Shown: positions 1 through 5,388 of the stretch, piece by piece
Position numbering within the stretch: position 1 is the stretch's first letter
How the letters are laid out: every line of letters begins with the position of its first letter
DNA from: JAITWN01 sp964546765
GTDB lineage: Bacteria > Pseudomonadota > Gammaproteobacteria > SZUA-140
Reading direction: 5' to 3'
Length of the DNA stretch: 5,456 bases
Assembly: GCA_964546765.1 (NCBI GenBank)
Contig: CAZJKV010000118.1
Coordinates: 1 to 5,456 of the forward strand
The notes under the pieces: generated by a model
The model's input: the letters and a program-made list of their open reading frames with translations, nothing else
What the model was told of the DNA's origin: nothing
The model's database searches: none
Position numbers and translations under genes: made by a program

Positions 1-465
1 CGCCGGCGCGGCGCCGGCGGCTTCCACATCGACGGCGTCGGCAACCTGCTGACCCATGTCGCGAACTGCTGCAAGCCGGTGCCCGGCGATGACATCCGCG
101 GCTACATTACGGCCGGCCGCGGCATCACCGTCCATCGCAGCGACTGCCCCAACGTACTGCGCTACCAGCGCCAGAGCCCGGAGCGGGTCATCGTCATCGA
201 CTGGGGTGGGCGCGACGAGCAGACCTTCCCGGTCGATGTCGAGATCTCGGCCTTCGACCGCAAGGGGTTGCTGAACGACGTGACCGCGATCCTTGCGAAC
301 GAAAGACTGAACCTGACCGCGATCAGCACCGCCTCCGATGACCTCGACCATACCGCGCGGATGCGCCTGACCGTGGAGGTGCCGGACATCGACACCCTGA
401 GCCGGGTCCTGACCCGCATCGATCGCCTGCAGAATGTCCGCAAGGTGCGCCGCATCCTGCGGTGA
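1..465 (+). CDS. relA: RelA (ppGpp synthetase I), C-terminal 154 residues, 5'-truncated by window edge
   Basis: This is the C-terminal regulatory end of a RelA/SpoT-family (p)ppGpp synthetase, open from base 1 in frame 1 to a TGA at 463-465. The first ~50 visible residues are the zinc-finger-like/CC domain: VGNLL, then ANCCKPVPGD (Cys23, Cys24 of the visible part), then GRGITVHRSDC (Asp48, Cys49). The 25-residue spacing between the second Cys of the pair and the later Cys equals that of E. coli RelA C613 and C638. From about residue 72 an ACT domain follows (FPVDVEISAFDRKGLLNDVTAI) to the end. The GRGI form before the VHRxDC motif is RelA-like rather than SpoT-like (GKGL). In the family these domains contact the stalled ribosome with uncharged tRNA in the A site and switch on ppGpp synthesis. 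The catalytic hydrolase-like and synthetase domains, roughly 590 residues by comparison with E. coli, lie outside the window. Confidence 0.95.
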   Translation, partial: RRRGAGGFHIDGVGNLLTHVANCCKPVPGDDIRGYITAGRGITVHRSDCPNVLRYQRQSPERVIVIDWGGRDEQTFPVDVEISAFDRKGLLNDVTAILANERLNLTAISTASDDLDHTARMRLTVEVPDIDTLSRVLTRIDRLQNVRKVRRILR

Positions 466-480
466 GCTCTGTGCAACGCA

Positions 481-509
481 TTGAGAAATTTTCGTTTTTC
501 GCATAGCAT
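481..509 (+). promoter_or_regulatory. Possible sigma70 promoter upstream of hpf (distal)
   Basis: TTGAGA at 481-486 and TAGCAT at 504-509 are separated by 17 bp. The -35 matches consensus at 5 of 6 positions and the -10 at 4 of 6. It lies just after the relA stop in the AT-rich gap and would give an hpf leader of about 85-90 nt. This is a sequence match only; the region is AT-rich and chance matches are easy. Confidence 0.25.
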
Positions 510-562
510 GGGATCAGGACGGCGCACCCTGGGCCAGGCAAGAAACCGGATCATAAAAAGAC

Positions 563-568
563 TATAAT
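563..568 (+). promoter_or_regulatory. Possible -10 element of the hpf promoter (proximal)
   Basis: A perfect TATAAT lies 35 bp before the hpf start codon and would place transcription start near 575, giving a leader of about 29 nt. No convincing -35 exists at 16-18 bp spacing (the 17-bp position reads AAGAAA). It would therefore need an activator or an alternative sigma factor with relaxed -35 needs, such as stationary-phase RpoS; that fits a hibernation factor but is inference. No sigma54 GG-N10-GC pattern with the proper flanks was found. Confidence 0.35.
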
Positions 569-603
569 TCTCTGATTTCGATACACATCTGAGGTACAAC
601 ACG

Positions 604-1008
604 ATGAAACTGCCCCTGCAGATCACCACCCGGAACATCTCCCTGTCGGAAGCGGCGGAAAACACCATCCGCGAAAAGGCGGCCAAGCTCGAGACCTTCC
701 ACGACAATATCACCGCGTGCCGCGTGCTGGTCGAGGTGCCGCATCGCCACAAGCACCAGGGCATGTCCTACCATGTCAGCCTCGACATCACGGTCCCGGG
801 CAACGAGATCGTCGTCAAGCGTGAACCGAACGAAGACCTCTATGTCGCGATTCGCGATTCGTTCGGTGCCGCGCGGCGGCAGCTGCAGGAGATTTCCGCG
901 CGCCGGCGCGGCGACGTCAAGAACCACGACAACGGCAACGGCCGCTACGAAGAAGCGTCATCCCCGCTGGTCGAGGAGGCGGGCGAGCAGGGCGGCACCG
1001 GCAACTGA
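604..1008 (+). CDS. hpf: HPF/RaiA-family ribosome hibernation factor (short form)
   Basis: This 134-residue protein belongs to the ribosomal subunit interface family (S30AE/HPF, PF02482). Family members bind the 30S decoding region where mRNA and tRNA sit, and silence or dimerise ribosomes in stationary phase. The start is supported by GAGG at 591-594, nine bases before ATG. Residues 1-100 follow the beta-alpha-beta3-alpha plan: LQITTRNISLSEAAENTIREKAAKL, then a middle section with HRHKHQGMSYHVSLDITVPG, then a final helix EDLYVAIRDSFGAARRQLQE that resembles the DMYAAIDGLIDKLARQL helix of E. coli HPF. The histidine-rich HRHKH segment and VPGNEIVVKRE strand match a proteobacterial HPF/RaiA subfamily rather than classical E. 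coli HPF or YfiA. Residues ~108-134 form a disordered, acidic, glycine-rich tail. The C-terminal dimerisation domain of long HPF (~190 residues) is absent. It follows relA and heads the udg-uvrC-pgsA run. The subfamily's exact activity (100S dimerisation or 70S inactivation) cannot be told from sequence. Confidence 0.88.
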   Translation: MKLPLQITTRNISLSEAAENTIREKAAKLETFHDNITACRVLVEVPHRHKHQGMSYHVSLDITVPGNEIVVKREPNEDLYVAIRDSFGAARRQLQEISARRRGDVKNHDNGNGRYEEASSPLVEEAGEQGGTGN

Positions 1009-1019
1009 CCGGCACCGGC
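993..1019 (+). repeat. 10-bp direct repeat across the hpf stop codon
   Basis: CGGCACCGGC occurs at 993-1002 and again at 1010-1019, with seven bases including the TGA stop between the copies. It may reflect a local duplication or simple GC-rich drift at the non-conserved end of the gene. No function is proposed. Confidence 0.5.
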
Positions 1020-1047
1020 CCGCGCCGATCCCCGCACGGGACAGACG

Positions 1048-1698
1048 ATGACACGGCAGGCCTTCGATCCCGGCTGCCGCCGGTGTCCACGGCTGGCCGG
1101 GCACCTCGATGCCGTGCGCGAAGAATACCCGGACTATCATGCCGCGCCGGTGCCGGCCTTCGGCGACCCGGATGCGGCATTGCTGATCGTCGGACTCGCA
1201 CCCGGCATGCACGGCGCCAACGCGACCGGCCGGCCGTTCACCGGCGACTACGCCGGTATCCTGCTTTACCAGACCCTGCATCGCTACGGTTACGGCAGCC
1301 ACGCCGAATCGCGCGGGCGTGACGACGCGTTGCGGCTGCGCGGTTGCCGGATCACGAACGCGGTGAAATGCCTGCCGCCCGCGAACAAGCCGACGCCGGC
1401 CGAGATCCGCGCCTGCAACACCTTTCTCGCGGCCGAACTCGCGGCACTGCGCGACGATGCGATCATCCTCGCGCTCGGCGCCATCGCCCACCAGGGCGTG
1501 CTGCGCGCACTCGCGCTCAGGGCGCGCGACTACCCGTTCGGTCACGGCCACGAGCACCGCCTCCCCGACGGCCGCTGGCTGATCGACTCCTACCATTGCA
1601 GCCGCTACAACACCCAGACCCGCCGCCTGACCCCGCAGATGTTCGATGCCGTATTCGACGCGATCGCCGCCAGGACATCTACAACCTTTTCAAGATGA
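1048..1698 (+). CDS. Family 5 (UDGb-type) uracil-DNA glycosylase
   Basis: This 216-residue enzyme is predicted to cut the N-glycosidic bond of uracil (in family 5 also hypoxanthine and some other deaminated bases) in DNA, the first step of base-excision repair in the cytoplasm. Motif 1 is GLAPGMHGANATGRPFTGD (residues 49-67); family 5 enzymes lack the catalytic Asp of family 1 here, and the Ala-Pro-x-x-His-Gly form is typical. Motif 2 is SYHCSRYNTQTRRLT (181-195), corresponding to the H-x-S-x-x-N loop. Cys10 and Cys13 (CRRC), Cys108 (VKC) and Cys123 (RAC) make the four ligands expected for the 4Fe-4S cluster of families 4 and 5, and NAVKCLPPANKPTPAEIRAC is a family hallmark. The start has GGGA six bases upstream. 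The gene sits 39 bp after hpf, and its TGA overlaps the uvrC ATG (ATGA). Family 4 is the main alternative, but the TGRPFTGD and NTxTxRLT patterns favour family 5. Confidence 0.9.
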   Translation: MTRQAFDPGCRRCPRLAGHLDAVREEYPDYHAAPVPAFGDPDAALLIVGLAPGMHGANATGRPFTGDYAGILLYQTLHRYGYGSHAESRGRDDALRLRGCRITNAVKCLPPANKPTPAEIRACNTFLAAELAALRDDAIILALGAIAHQGVLRALALRARDYPFGHGHEHRLPDGRWLIDSYHCSRYNTQTRRLTPQMFDAVFDAIAARTSTTFSR

Positions 1699-3533
1699 AA
1701 GCCGACACCGATGTGACGATCGACCGCGACGAGCAGCTGCGTACCCTGCCGACCCGGCCCGGGGTCTATCGCATGCTCGGCGCGAACGGGGAGGTGCTCT
1801 ATGTCGGCAAGGCGCGCAACCTGAAGAACCGGGTGTCGAGCTACTTCGGCAAGTCCGGCGCGTCACCGAAGACGCGGCGCCTGGTCGAACAGATCGAGGA
1901 CATCGCGGTCACGGTGACGCGCACCGAAGACGAGGCGCTGCTGCTCGAGAACAACCTGATCAAGGAAATCCGGCCGCGCTACAACATCCTGCTGCGCGAC
2001 GACAAGAGCTATCCGTATATTCATCTGAGCAGCGACGACCGGTTTCCGCGCCTGAGCTTCTATCGCGGATCGCGCAAGGCGCCGGGGCGCTACTTCGGTC
2101 CCTATCCAGGCGCAGGCGCGGTGCGCGATGCGCTGAACCAGCTCCAGCGCCTGTTCAGGATCCGCCAGTGCGAGGACGCGTTCTTCCGTAACCGCACCCG
2201 GCCGTGCCTGCAATACCAGATCCAGCGCTGCACCGCGCCATGCGTCGGGCTGATCGACGAGGACGCCTACCGGGAAGACGTGCGGCACGCGGTGATGTTC
2301 CTCGAAGGCAGGAACCGCGAGGTCATCGACGAACTCGCCGCGCGCATGGACCGCGCCGCGGACCGGCTCGACTACGAACAGGCCGCGTACTATCGCGACC
2401 AGATCGCCGGCCTGCGCCGCATCGTCGAACAGCAGTCCGTCAGCCGCGACGGCGGCGACAGTGACGTCATCGCCGCGCGGATCCGCAGCGGGACCGGCTG
2501 TGTCGTCGTGTTCGTCATCCGCGGCGGGCACGTCCTCGGCAACAAGATCTTCTTCCCGCGCCACCCGCCCGAGGCCGACACGGCCGACCTGCTCGGTGCG
2601 TTCCTGCCGCAATACTATCTCGGGCGCGACATCCCGCCGGACATCGTCGTCAACGAACGATTCGAGGACCTCGGGCTGATCCGCGAGGTCCTCGAGGCCG
2701 ACGCCGGCCACCGCGTCGCGATCCACAGCCGGGTGCGCGGCGATCGCGCGCGCCGCGTACAGATGGCGGTCGAGAACGCCGACCACGCGCTCGGCGCTCA
2801 CCTCGCGAGCCGCGCGAGCCTGCTGCAGCGCTTCACCGAGTTGCAGGACGCGCTCGGCCTCGAGCAGCTGCCGGAGCGTCTCGAATGCTTCGACATCAGC
2901 CATACCATGGGCGAGGCGACGGTAGCGTCCTGCGTCGTGTTCGACCGCAACGGTCCGCTGAAGTCCGACTACCGCCGCTTCAACATCGAGGATATCACCC
3001 CCGGCGACGACTACGCGGCGATGCGCCAGGCCCTGATGCGGCGCTACCTGAAGCTGAAGAAGGGCGAGGGCAGGCTGCCGGACGTCCTGTTCATCGACGG
3101 CGGGAAGGGTCAGCTCAGACAGGCGGACGACGTGCTCGAGGAACTGCAGATCGACGGCATCACCGTGATCGGCGTCGCGAAGGGCAGGGAACGCAAACCC
3201 GGGATGGAGACCTTATTCCTGTCGGGACGCCGCGCGCCGGTGCGACTCGCGCAGGATTCACCGGCCCTGCAGCTGATCCAGCACATCCGCGACGAGGCCC
3301 ATCGCTTCGCGTTGACCGGTCACCGCGGGCGGCGCGCGAAGGCGCGCAACCGCTCGCCGCTCGAGGACATCCCGGGCATCGGCGCGGTCCGGCGCCGCAA
3401 CCTGCTGCGACAGTTCGGTGGACTGCAGGGACTCGCGCGCGCCGGCGTCGAGGACCTCGCGCGTATCCCGGGAATCAGCCGCGAACTGGCCGAACGCATA
3501 TATAATACCCTGCACGAGACCGGCCAATCATGA
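1695..3533 (+). CDS. uvrC: UvrC, excinuclease ABC subunit C
   Basis: UvrC makes both incisions around a lesion after recruitment by UvrB in nucleotide-excision repair. The 612-residue length is normal (E. coli 610). Residues ~18-97 form the GIY-YIG nuclease for the 3' cut: GVY (23-25), YVG (36-38), Arg41 and the Glu of LLLENNLIK (Glu85). Cys159, Cys171, Cys179 and Cys183 have the 12-8-4 spacing of the four E. coli cysteines reported to hold a 4Fe-4S cluster. A UVR helix pair that binds UvrB spans ~205-245. The RNase H-like domain for the 5' cut shows CFDISH (Asp400), TPGDDYAAM (Asp438/439), LFIDGGKGQL (Asp468) and DEAHRFA (His536). Tandem helix-hairpin-helix motifs close the protein (~557-605, IPGIGAVRRRNLL and IPGISRELAERI). 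The ATG at 1695 overlaps the udg stop and has no good Shine-Dalgarno, so translation is probably coupled. A longer in-frame reading upstream to 1344 is not UvrC-like and is rejected. The usual gacA/uvrY neighbour is absent; a glycosylase gene takes that place. Confidence 0.97.
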   Translation: MKADTDVTIDRDEQLRTLPTRPGVYRMLGANGEVLYVGKARNLKNRVSSYFGKSGASPKTRRLVEQIEDIAVTVTRTEDEALLLENNLIKEIRPRYNILLRDDKSYPYIHLSSDDRFPRLSFYRGSRKAPGRYFGPYPGAGAVRDALNQLQRLFRIRQCEDAFFRNRTRPCLQYQIQRCTAPCVGLIDEDAYREDVRHAVMFLEGRNREVIDELAARMDRAADRLDYEQAAYYRDQIAGLRRIVEQQSVSRDGGDSDVIAARIRSGTGCVVVFVIRGGHVLGNKIFFPRHPPEADTADLLGAFLPQYYLGRDIPPDIVVNERFEDLGLIREVLEADAGHRVAIHSRVRGDRARRVQMAVENADHALGAHLASRASLLQRFTELQDALGLEQLPERLECFDISHTMGEATVASCVVFDRNGPLKSDYRRFNIEDITPGDDYAAMRQALMRRYLKLKKGEGRLPDVLFIDGGKGQLRQADDVLEELQIDGITVIGVAKGRERKPGMETLFLSGRRAPVRLAQDSPALQLIQHIRDEAHRFALTGHRGRRAKARNRSPLEDIPGIGAVRRRNLLRQFGGLQGLARAGVEDLARIPGISRELAERIYNTLHETGQS

Positions 3534-4087
3534 GCGCGATGACGATACCTACCATCCTGACCCTGATCCGCATCGCGCTGATCCCGGTGCTCGTGGTCGT
3601 GTTCTACCTGCCGTGGGAATTCGCGCGCCCGGCGGCCGCAATCATCTTCACCGTCGCCGCGGTCACCGACTGGCTCGATGGCTACCTCGCGCGCCGGCTC
3701 GACCAGACCTCGGCCTTCGGCGCCTTCCTCGACCCGGTCGCCGACAAGCTGATGATCGCGATCGCGCTGGTCCTGATCGTCGAGGCCGCGCCGTCGCCCT
3801 GGCTCGCGGTCGCGGCCTCGATCATCATCGGACGCGAGATTGCGGTATCGGCGCTGCGCGAGCGCATGGCCGAACTCGGCAACAGCAAGAAGGTCGCGGT
3901 CAACATGATGGGCAAGTTCAAGACCGCGAGCCAGATGCTCGCGATCATCCTGCTGTTGTATCAGCGCCCCGTCTTCGGGTTTCCGACCGAAGACGCCGGA
4001 TATGTCCTGCTGTACATCGCGGCGGGGCTGACGCTGTGGTCGATGATCATCTACCTGGCGCGCGCGTGGCCGATGCTGCAGCGATAG
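3530..4087 (+). CDS. pgsA: PgsA, CDP-diacylglycerol-glycerol-3-phosphate 3-phosphatidyltransferase
   Basis: PgsA joins CDP-diacylglycerol and glycerol-3-phosphate to give phosphatidylglycerol-phosphate plus CMP, the committed step to phosphatidylglycerol and cardiolipin, in the inner membrane. The 185-residue length is normal (E. coli 182). The full CDP-alcohol phosphatidyltransferase signature D-x2-D-G-x2-A-R-x8-G-x3-D-x3-D is present: Asp47, Asp50, Gly51, Ala54, Arg55, Gly64, Asp68, Asp72. These include the metal-binding and catalytic aspartates. The N-terminus TIPTILTLIRIALIP is typical of PgsA. Hydrophobic helices lie at about 13-26, 34-47, 73-86, 90-108, 134-145 and 157-176. GKFKTASQM (128-136) is a further conserved stretch. 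ATG overlaps the uvrC TGA as ATGA and lacks a strong ribosome binding site, so it is likely coupled to uvrC. The uvrC-pgsA pairing is conserved in gammaproteobacteria. No clear terminator directly follows the stop. Confidence 0.96.
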   Translation: MSAMTIPTILTLIRIALIPVLVVVFYLPWEFARPAAAIIFTVAAVTDWLDGYLARRLDQTSAFGAFLDPVADKLMIAIALVLIVEAAPSPWLAVAASIIIGREIAVSALRERMAELGNSKKVAVNMMGKFKTASQMLAIILLLYQRPVFGFPTEDAGYVLLYIAAGLTLWSMIIYLARAWPMLQR

Positions 4088-4127
4088 GACCACCAACTCA
4101 AGTGTGAGGGGTAGCCCTTTCGGGTAA

Positions 4128-4157
4128 TTGACATCAGGAATCGTCTCGGGTTATATG
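4128..4157 (+). promoter_or_regulatory. Likely sigma70 promoter for the lipoprotein gene
   Basis: A perfect TTGACA at 4128-4133 stands 18 bp before TATATG at 4152-4157 (4 of 6 matches). It begins 40 bp after the pgsA stop. Transcription would start near 4164 and leave an untranslated leader of roughly 145 nt before the lipoprotein ATG. Consensus match only. Confidence 0.45.
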
Positions 4158-4308
4158 CAGATGTACCTTCGCGTTAAAGCCGCGCACGAGACGCGGCATG
4201 CCAGCATTGTCCTGTACGAGCATGAATGAACGGTCGGCCGCTGCCCGGATGCCGCACGCTGTCGTCGTCAAAACGAAAACATAAACCATATAGTTTGGGG
4301 GTCTCACC
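4158..4308 (+). other. Long untranslated leader with competing hairpins
   Basis: The stretch holds no convincing gene. GCCGCG (4179-4184) pairs perfectly with CGCGGC (4192-4197) over a 7-base loop. GCGGCAT (4193-4199), which overlaps the same strand, pairs perfectly with ATGCCGC (4249-4255), so the two pairings exclude each other. CGTCTCG (4142-4148) can also pair with CGAGACG (4187-4193), but only if transcription starts upstream of the promoter called at 4128-4157. No hairpin is followed by a T-run, so any control would act on translation or through a protein. I do not recognise a known riboswitch consensus; a c-di-GMP-I aptamer was considered and does not fit. Confidence 0.3.
4297..4301 (+). 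promoter_or_regulatory. Ribosome binding site of the lipoprotein gene
   Basis: A run of five G lies seven bases before ATG at 4309, in an otherwise A/T-rich stretch. It supports the 4309 start, which also gives a complete lipoprotein signal peptide. Confidence 0.55.
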
Positions 4309-5280
4309 ATGTCGCGTCACCAGCCACATCATACCGCATTACTGTTGGTCATAGCCTTTGTTGCAGCGGCTGTGGGCCTCACGGCCTGTGGCGGAGGCGG
4401 GGGTGGTGGTGGCGGCGGTTCGACTCAACCCATCTTCACCGGCGTTACTACGGCTGCGATCATTGACGAAGACAATGCCGAAGAGGTCGGGACCAAGGCC
4501 ATCGAAGCGGCGGCCCAGGCAATCAGCAATGATGCTGCCGACGGGACGTTGCCGACCGGCATCAGCATCTCCAGTAGCGCCTCCAGTAAGGACAACGCTG
4601 GTTTCGTGCATGACCTGAGCCAGCGTCTGATCGCAGGGGCTCAGGCCAATACCGTCATCGGCGCGACCTTCACGCCGAGCCAGGCGGAGCTGAACGAGAT
4701 ACCCGGTTACTGCGGCGGCAACTATGTCGTCACGTTCAACGGTAACGAAACAAATAACAACGGGAGAGTCGACTATAACAACCTGTGCATCGAGCACGAC
4801 ATTCTGGGAGATCCCGTTCAGTATACCTTCAACGGTCGATACAACTTTGCCACTGCCGGTGATAACTTCACCGCGACCTACGCGGTCACGATGTCGGGTT
4901 CCGACGGGAGTTCATCCACAACGAACTTTTCGATGACATGCTCGAACAACTTTTTCACATGCGAGCTGTTTTCGGACTATCTCGGCTCGGATGGCAAGAC
5001 CTACCGGATATCCAATTATGCAGTCTCCGGCGACGCCAATTCAGGATTCGGTGTCGCGGGTACGTTCTATCACCCGGACCACGGCTATATCGAATTCACG
5101 ATGAACGGCATCAAGTTCGAGTGCCAGGGTATTCCGCCGGAACTCCAGCCCAGCGAAGGCTCGTTTACGTTCAGTGCCGCTAACGGCAGCGGCACCGTCG
5201 GGTTCCTCGACTGCGAGGAATTTTCCTGGTCATTCGACAATGGCGTGACGGTGATCTCGGATATCGGCACCTGGCAATAA
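4309..5280 (+). CDS. Predicted outer-membrane lipoprotein of unknown function with polyglycine tether
   Basis: This 323-residue protein has a lipoprotein signal peptide: a short polar/basic start (MSRHQPHH), a hydrophobic core (residues ~9-24) and a lipobox LTAC with Cys27 as the lipidated residue. Ten glycines (28-37) follow at once as a flexible tether; Gly rather than Asp at +2 predicts sorting to the outer membrane. Residues ~45-130 look helical and Ala-rich (EEVGTKAIEAAAQAIS, LSQRLIAGAQ). From ~135 the protein is Asn/Gly/Ser/Thr-rich with alternating strands (YVVTFNG, VQYTFNG, FTATYAVTMSG, YRISNYAVSG, YIEFTMNGIKFEC), suggesting a beta-sheet domain. Six cysteines besides Cys27 (135, 160, 211, 218, 272, 302) could form three periplasmic disulfides. 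I recognise no family, enzyme motif or receptor signature. Codon and base use are clearly less G/C-biased than in uvrC or pgsA, which suggests a fast-evolving or transferred gene. It has its own promoter and a hairpin after the stop, so it is probably monocistronic. That it is a secreted lipoprotein is well supported; its role is unknown. Confidence 0.85.
   Translation: MSRHQPHHTALLLVIAFVAAAVGLTACGGGGGGGGGGSTQPIFTGVTTAAIIDEDNAEEVGTKAIEAAAQAISNDAADGTLPTGISISSSASSKDNAGFVHDLSQRLIAGAQANTVIGATFTPSQAELNEIPGYCGGNYVVTFNGNETNNNGRVDYNNLCIEHDILGDPVQYTFNGRYNFATAGDNFTATYAVTMSGSDGSSSTTNFSMTCSNNFFTCELFSDYLGSDGKTYRISNYAVSGDANSGFGVAGTFYHPDHGYIEFTMNGIKFECQGIPPELQPSEGSFTFSAANGSGTVGFLDCEEFSWSFDNGVTVISDIGTWQ
4391..4420 (+). 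repeat. Ten-codon GGN (polyglycine) tract
   Basis: Ten consecutive glycine codons (GGC, GGA, GGC, GGG, GGT x3, GGC x2, GGT) follow the lipidated cysteine codon. The tract is a trinucleotide repeat that can change length in units of one residue without breaking the frame. Polyglycine after the lipobox is common in gammaproteobacterial lipoproteins. Confidence 0.8.
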
Positions 5281-5286
5281 TTGACT

Positions 5287-5340
5287 GGGCCAGGCCTTGC
5301 GTTACGGTCACGCACCGTAAAACGCAAGGCCTGGCCCTTT
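5287..5340 (+). terminator. Long hairpin after the lipoprotein gene, probable terminator
   Basis: The arm 5287-5308 pairs fully with 5314-5337 across a 5-base loop (CACGC); the right arm carries two extra A bases as a bulge. This gives 22 base pairs, starting seven bases after the TAA stop. Only TTT (5338-5340) follows before CCC, so the U-tract is weak. The placement between a protein gene and a separately promoted tRNA gene supports a terminator, but the stem is far longer than an ordinary intrinsic terminator and could also protect the 3' end of the mRNA. Confidence 0.6.
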
Positions 5341-5342
5341 CC

Positions 5343-5358
5343 CGCGGCATGCGCCGCG
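5343..5358. repeat. Perfect GC-rich inverted repeat abutting the tRNA promoter
   Basis: CGCGGC (5343-5348) and GCCGCG (5353-5358) are perfect reverse complements around ATGC. The repeat ends one base before the -35 hexamer at 5360. It could be a protein-binding site (operator or upstream activator) or an added stop for transcription from the left; no T-run follows. Its left half plus loop (CGCGGCATGC) also occurs at 4192-4201. Confidence 0.45.
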
Positions 5359-5359
5359 C

Positions 5360-5388
5360 TTGACAAGCACCGCCCAAACCACAACAAT
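5360..5388 (+). promoter_or_regulatory. Sigma70 promoter of the tRNA-Gly gene
   Basis: A perfect -35 TTGACA at 5360-5365 is followed, after 17 bp, by AACAAT at 5383-5388 (4 of 6 matches). Transcription would start near 5395, a few bases before the mature tRNA 5' end at 5403. The bases just before the start are C-rich (CACCCC, 5391-5396), as in the GC-rich discriminators of stringently controlled stable-RNA promoters. Confidence 0.6.

Noticed and set aside
1344..1694. In-frame upstream extension of uvrC to an ATG at 1344
   Set aside because: The added residues are Arg/Pro-rich shadow sequence of the glycosylase gene. True UvrC similarity begins just after Met at 1695, giving the usual family length.
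1863..2903. Long minus-strand open frame (346 codons) opposite uvrC
   Set aside because: It is a shadow of uvrC in high-GC DNA. Its protein is low-complexity Ala/Arg/Val/Asp with no recognisable motif, while the plus strand carries every UvrC active-site residue.
3501..3506. Perfect TATAAT inside the 3' end of uvrC as an internal pgsA promoter
   Set aside because: No -35 match at 16-18 bp. The bases encode conserved IYNTL-type residues in the helix-hairpin-helix end of UvrC, so a coding explanation suffices.
3320..4096. Minus-strand open frame (258 codons) opposite the uvrC end and pgsA
   Set aside because: The Arg/Asp-rich composition is typical of antisense shadows, and the plus strand encodes PgsA with a complete catalytic signature.
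4097..4124. Small hairpins after pgsA (CTCA/TGAG at 4097-4108 and CCC/GGG at 4115-4124) as an operon terminator
   Set aside because: Stems of only 3-4 bp with no following T-run; too weak to call.
4155..4284. Two tiny overlapping reading frames in the lipoprotein leader (4155-4229 and 4222-4284)
   Set aside because: Neither has a good ribosome binding site. The first starts inside the predicted -10 element and upstream of the likely transcription start. A leader peptide at 4222 cannot be excluded but has no support.
4289..4294. TATAGT as a -10 element directly before the lipoprotein gene
   Set aside because: No acceptable -35 at proper spacing, and transcription would start at or beyond the Shine-Dalgarno run.
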